In this document: positions 8,413 to 10,499 of the stretch, piece after piece
How the letters are laid out: every line of letters starts with the position of its first letter
Position numbering within the stretch: position 1 is the stretch's first letter
Assembly (NCBI GenBank): GCA_013696785.1
Contig: JACCXW010000250.1
Span: 1-10,499, forward strand
Length of the DNA stretch: 10,499 nucleotides
Direction: 5' to 3'
DNA from: Geodermatophilaceae bacterium
GTDB taxonomy: Bacteria; Actinomycetota; Actinomycetes; Mycobacteriales; Geodermatophilaceae
Position numbers and translations under genes: made by a program
The notes under the pieces: model-generated
The model's input: only the letters and a program-made list of their open reading frames with translations
Databases searched by the model: none
Told to the model about the DNA's origin: nothing

Positions 8413-8417
8413 CCTCC
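8413..8417 (-). promoter_or_regulatory. Ribosome binding site of ftsI
   Basis: On the minus strand this reads GGAGG, followed by a 6-nt spacer and ATG at 8406. It is the strongest Shine-Dalgarno match in the window and decides the ftsI start in favour of 8406 over the longer in-frame reading from 8496. Confidence 0.85.
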
Positions 8418-8440
8418 GGGAGCAGCGACTGGCTGGGCGG

Positions 8441-8902
8441 TCAGGGAGTGCGCGCCGGCGGCGGTTGTCGGGCAGCCGGGGTGGCCCGGCCGACAACCTG
8501 TGTGCTGCCGTCCGGTTTGACGACGAGGAAGCCCGGCGTACCGGCCGGGATCATTCCCTGCTCGGTGGCTGCCCTGGCCAGTGCCGCCGGTGCCTGTGCC
8601 CGGTTGACTTCCTGCTGCAACTCCTGCTCCTGGATCGTCAGCTGCTCGATCTGCTGGGTCAGGGATCGTTCGGCGAAGGAGTCGGCCGCGATCGCGGTGT
8701 TGAGAACGAGCAGCGCGACCAGGCCGACGCCGACGATGAGCAGGATGAGGGCCACGAACGGCGCCCGCCGCGCCTCGTCCGGGGCGGTTACCGCCGTCGG
8801 CCGGCGTAGCGAGACCCGATCCGGCTCCCGACGCCGGCTCCGTGTTCTGGTGGGGGTCGGCGTACGGCGGGGCCAGCTCTCGATCGCGGGCAGTGCGGTC
8901 AT
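8441..8902 (-). CDS. ftsL: FtsL-like cell division protein (septum formation initiator/coiled-coil bitopic protein)
   Basis: Small bitopic divisome protein expected to join FtsQ/FtsB-like partners and help activate FtsW-FtsI. The 153-residue product shows the expected architecture: a basic, Pro/Arg/Thr-rich cytoplasmic tail (1-47), one membrane helix (about 48-72, very rich in L, V and I), then an external coiled-coil stretch rich in Q, E and L (about 77-104). A short region, GMIPAGTPGFLVV (116-128), follows, and then a Pro/Ala-rich tail. FtsL sequences diverge widely, so the call rests mainly on topology and on the conserved slot between rsmH and ftsI. The ATG at 8902 has GAGG (8910-8913) 7 nt upstream. 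The same frame stays open back to 9055 inside rsmH, but that extension lacks membrane or conserved features and is probably not translated. A generic FtsB/DivIC-type protein is the only realistic alternative. Confidence 0.85.
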   Translation of the reverse strand: MTALPAIESWPRRTPTPTRTRSRRREPDRVSLRRPTAVTAPDEARRAPFVALILLIVGVGLVALLVLNTAIAADSFAERSLTQQIEQLTIQEQELQQEVNRAQAPAALARAATEQGMIPAGTPGFLVVKPDGSTQVVGRATPAARQPPPARTP

Positions 8903-8979
8903 CGGCACACCTCGCAGCGCACGGTGAGCCGCGACCGCGGCGCGGGATTCCCCTTTCCTCGCTCGCTGCGCTGGCTCAT
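8899..8979 (-). CDS. Possible 26-residue mini-ORF between rsmH and ftsL (uncertain)
   Basis: A short frame begins with ATG at 8979 and ends with TGA at 8899-8901. Its start overlaps the rsmH stop as ATGA, and its stop overlaps the ftsL start as ATGA. GGGAG at 8987-8991 lies 7 nt upstream of the ATG, a good ribosome-site spacing. The predicted peptide is basic, starts MSQRSERGKG, contains two cysteines near the end (CEVC), and has no family I recognise. It may serve only to carry ribosomes from rsmH to ftsL. Against it being a real gene: its first half coincides with a GCAGCGAGCGAGG-type sequence that I recall as a recurrent boundary motif in actinobacterial genomes, and chance short frames are common at this GC content. 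Confidence 0.25.
   Translation of the reverse strand: MSQRSERGKGNPAPRSRLTVRCEVCR
8910..8913 (-). promoter_or_regulatory. Ribosome binding site of ftsL
   Basis: The minus strand reads GAGG with a 7-nt spacer before ATG 8902. It supports the short FtsL start rather than the open extension into rsmH. It lies inside the possible mini-ORF. Confidence 0.65.
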
Positions 8980-9956
8980 GCCGCTGCTCCCAGCCGCTCG
9001 GCTGCGCGCAGCCGGACCGAGGCGGCGCGTGGGTTGACCGTGACTTCGGCGGCATCGGCGGTCTCCGCGCCTCGTGTCAACAGCCGAAGCGTGGGTGCCG
9101 CCGAGGGCAGGCGTACCGGCAGGTCGAGGGGGGTCCGGTCGGCCGATTCCGCCGCGAAGGCACGCTTGACGATCCTGTCCTCCAGGGACTGATAGCTGAG
9201 GACGACGATGCGCCCGCCGACGGCGAGTGCTGCCAGCGCCGCGGGTATCGCCGCGGCGAGCGAGTCGAGCTCACCGTTGACTTCGATCCGCAGCGCCTGG
9301 AACGTCCGCTTGGCCGGGTGGCCGCCGGTACGACGGGTCGCTGCGGGGATGGCGGTCCGGACCAACTCGGCCAGCCGCTCGGTGGACTCCAGCGGGGCCG
9401 CGATCCGGGCCCGGGCGATGGCGGCGGCGATGCGGGATGCGAAGCGCTCCTCCCCGTACACCCGCAGGAGCCGGGCCAGTTCCCCGACGGAGTAACCGTT
9501 GACGATGTCACCGGCGGTGCGCCCGACGGTCGGGTCCATCCGCATGTCCAGCGGCGCGTCCCGGGAGTAGGAGAAGCCCCGCTCGGCCTGGTCCAGTTGC
9601 ATCGAGGACACGCCGAGGTCGAACAGCACGCCGTCGATCGAGTCCAGTCCCAACCCGGCCAGGACCTCGGGCAGTGCGTCGTACACCGCGTGGACGAGGT
9701 GCAGCCGCTCGGCGTACGGGGACAATCTGCTCCGGCTGTGCTCCAGCGCGGCGAGGTCGCGGTCCAGTCCGACCAGGCGAATGTGCGGGTGTGCCTGCAG
9801 CAGTGCCTCGGCGTGCCCGCCGAGGCCGAGCGTGGCGTCGACGACGACCGCCGGCCGATCGGACTGCCCTGGCGGCGCCAGCGCGGGTGCGAGCAACGCC
9901 AGGCAGCGCTCGAGCAGGACGGGTACGTGCTGCCGCCGCGGCGTACCACTGTCCAT
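8976..9956 (-). CDS. rsmH: RsmH (MraW), 16S rRNA (cytosine1402-N4)-methyltransferase
   Basis: SAM-dependent methyltransferase that N4-methylates C1402 in the decoding centre of 16S rRNA. It is a cytoplasmic protein whose gene is a standard early member of the dcw cluster. The 326-residue product is of normal length. Signatures in order: HVPVLLERCL (10-19), SAM-binding DATLGLGGHAEALL (40-53), GLDRD (63-67), FDLGVSSMQLDQAERGFSY (112-130), PLDMRMD (135-141), GGHPAKRTFQALRIEVNGEL (211-230), SYQSLEDRIVKRAF (254-267) and NPRAASVRLRAAER (308-321). ATG 9956 is preferred. A TTG directly before it (9959) is an alternative, and the ribosome site GGAGAAAGG (9963-9971) could serve either. About 150 bp separate it from mraZ, the only long gap in the window. 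Confidence 0.96.
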   Translation of the reverse strand: MDSGTPRRQHVPVLLERCLALLAPALAPPGQSDRPAVVVDATLGLGGHAEALLQAHPHIRLVGLDRDLAALEHSRSRLSPYAERLHLVHAVYDALPEVLAGLGLDSIDGVLFDLGVSSMQLDQAERGFSYSRDAPLDMRMDPTVGRTAGDIVNGYSVGELARLLRVYGEERFASRIAAAIARARIAAPLESTERLAELVRTAIPAATRRTGGHPAKRTFQALRIEVNGELDSLAAAIPAALAALAVGGRIVVLSYQSLEDRIVKRAFAAESADRTPLDLPVRLPSAAPTLRLLTRGAETADAAEVTVNPRAASVRLRAAERLGAAA

Positions 9957-9959
9957 CAA

Positions 9960-10112
9960 GTGCCTTTCTCCGTCGGCTTTCTCAGTTCACTCGGCCGTAT
10001 CGATCGGTCCCCGCCCGAGGCACAACCTGGCGCCGGGGAAGGTGCGTCAGGGGGCGCCTTCGGGGGGAGACCGACTGATAGGGACGGGATACGTCACACG
10101 AGTCCTCATGTC
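9960..10112 (-). other. Intergenic leader between mraZ and rsmH, no gene seen
   Basis: This 153-bp stretch is the largest non-coding gap in the window. I see no credible ORF, no run of T after a stem, and so no clear intrinsic terminator. A GGCGCC repeat occurs at 10029-10034 and 10053-10058; as each copy is self-complementary, the two could also pair across an 18-nt loop. A smaller imperfect stem (AAGG...CCTT) spans 10039-10060. A weak promoter-like pair, TTGTGC followed 17 nt later by CGATAC on the minus strand, is too poor to call. The gap could hold a secondary promoter or an attenuating leader, but neither is shown. Confidence 0.4.
9963..9971 (-). promoter_or_regulatory. Ribosome binding site of rsmH
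   Basis: The minus strand reads GGAGAAAGG. The 3' AGG lies 6 nt from ATG 9956 and the 5' GGAG lies 8 nt from TTG 9959, so the site does not by itself decide between the two starts. ATG is taken as the more usual codon. Confidence 0.6.
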
Positions 10113-10499
10113 TCAGACGAGTCCGGGCACCACCTCCGAGTCCATCCGGGCGAAGAGCGGTTCGCGGTCGTCGAGAAACGCCTGCCATGCTGTGCTGTCC
10201 CAGATCTCGAAGTGCGTGTTGGAGCCCACGGCGACACAGTCACGCTCGAGTCCGGCGTACCGGCGAAGGTCGGCGTTGATGACGACGCGGCCCTGCTTGT
10301 CAGGAGTCGGATCGTCGGCGGCGGAGTACAGCAGCCGCTGGTAGTCGCGGTTGCGCGCTGCGGTGCTCGACGCCTGAGCGAGCTCGACGCTCTGCCGGGA
10401 GAACTCGGCGAGCGGGAAGACCGACACGCAGTGCTCCTGTCCCCTGGTCATGATCAATCCGTCCACCAACCGCTCGCGAAACCGGGCCGGGAGCGCGAC
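10113..10499 (-). CDS. mraZ: MraZ, dcw-cluster transcriptional regulator, 5' end cut by window edge
   Basis: DNA-binding protein of the SpoVT/AbrB-like fold that forms a ring and typically binds repeats upstream of its own gene to control the dcw operon. The frame is open from the right edge to TGA at 10113, giving 128 residues. The visible N-terminus, VALPARFRERLVDGLIMTRGQ, is the end of the first AbrB-like half, whose DxKGR motif would be just outside. The second half has the matching DKQGRVVINADLRRYAGL (67-84). EHCVSVFP (22-29) and FEIWDSTAWQAF (97-108) are typical of the family. Full MraZ proteins are about 143 residues, so about 15 are missing. An internal GTG (10469) opens a shorter frame but cannot be the true start, since conserved sequence continues upstream. 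The promoter and MraZ boxes would lie outside the window. Confidence 0.95.
   Translation of the reverse strand, partial: VALPARFRERLVDGLIMTRGQEHCVSVFPLAEFSRQSVELAQASSTAARNRDYQRLLYSAADDPTPDKQGRVVINADLRRYAGLERDCVAVGSNTHFEIWDSTAWQAFLDDREPLFARMDSEVVPGLV

Noticed and set aside
8903..9055. N-terminal extension of the ftsL frame into rsmH
   Set aside because: The frame is open, but the added 51 residues show no conserved or membrane feature, and the ribosome site before ATG 8902 fits a normal FtsL start better.
9985..10027. Possible minus-strand promoter (TTGTGC, 17 nt, CGATAC) before rsmH
   Set aside because: The -10-like element matches the TATAAT consensus poorly, and such pairs occur by chance.
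10029..10060. Possible intrinsic terminator after mraZ
   Set aside because: GC-rich stems can be drawn, but no U-run follows, and the main stem has only 6 bp with an 18-nt loop. This is not enough to call a terminator.

Overview
The window is one strand of a dcw (division and cell wall) cluster from a high-GC Gram-positive bacterium, almost certainly an actinobacterium. The evidence is the strong G/C bias at third codon positions, GTG starts, tight gene packing, and the order mraZ-rsmH-ftsL-ftsI-murE-murF-mraY-murD-ftsW. MurE carries the DNPR motif that goes with meso-diaminopimelate, so the peptidoglycan is expected to be mDAP-type. I cannot name a genus from the sequence.

All nine recognised genes lie on the minus strand, so transcription runs from the high to the low coordinate. 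From upstream to downstream: the C-terminal 128 codons of mraZ (its start is beyond the right edge); a gap of about 150 bp with no gene; rsmH; a 73-bp spacer that contains a possible 26-codon mini-ORF; ftsL; ftsI; murE; murF; mraY; murD; and 409 codons of ftsW, which runs off the left edge. From ftsL onward the genes overlap or sit within about 35 bp of each other. Stop/start overlaps of the GTGA or ATGA type occur at murE/murF, murF/mraY and murD/ftsW, which suggests one operon with translational coupling.

The genes form one pathway. MurD, MurE and MurF add D-Glu, mDAP and D-Ala-D-Ala to UDP-MurNAc-L-Ala. MraY transfers the finished phospho-MurNAc-pentapeptide to undecaprenyl phosphate to give lipid I. 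FtsW (polymerase) and FtsI (transpeptidase) use the later lipid II to build the septum, with FtsL as their divisome partner. RsmH modifies 16S rRNA and MraZ is the cluster's DNA-binding regulator. murG, murC, ftsQ and ftsZ would be expected beyond the left edge, but they are not visible here.

I found no mobile element, CRISPR array, tRNA, rRNA or phage gene. The long open frames on the plus strand are antisense shadows of the GC-rich genes. This is an ordinary housekeeping region and I see no convincing new system. The points worth a second look are small: the coupled mini-ORF and repeat-like motif between rsmH and ftsL, the mraZ-rsmH leader, an unusual MurD motif, a Cys-X-Cys loop in FtsI, and an uncertain murE start.
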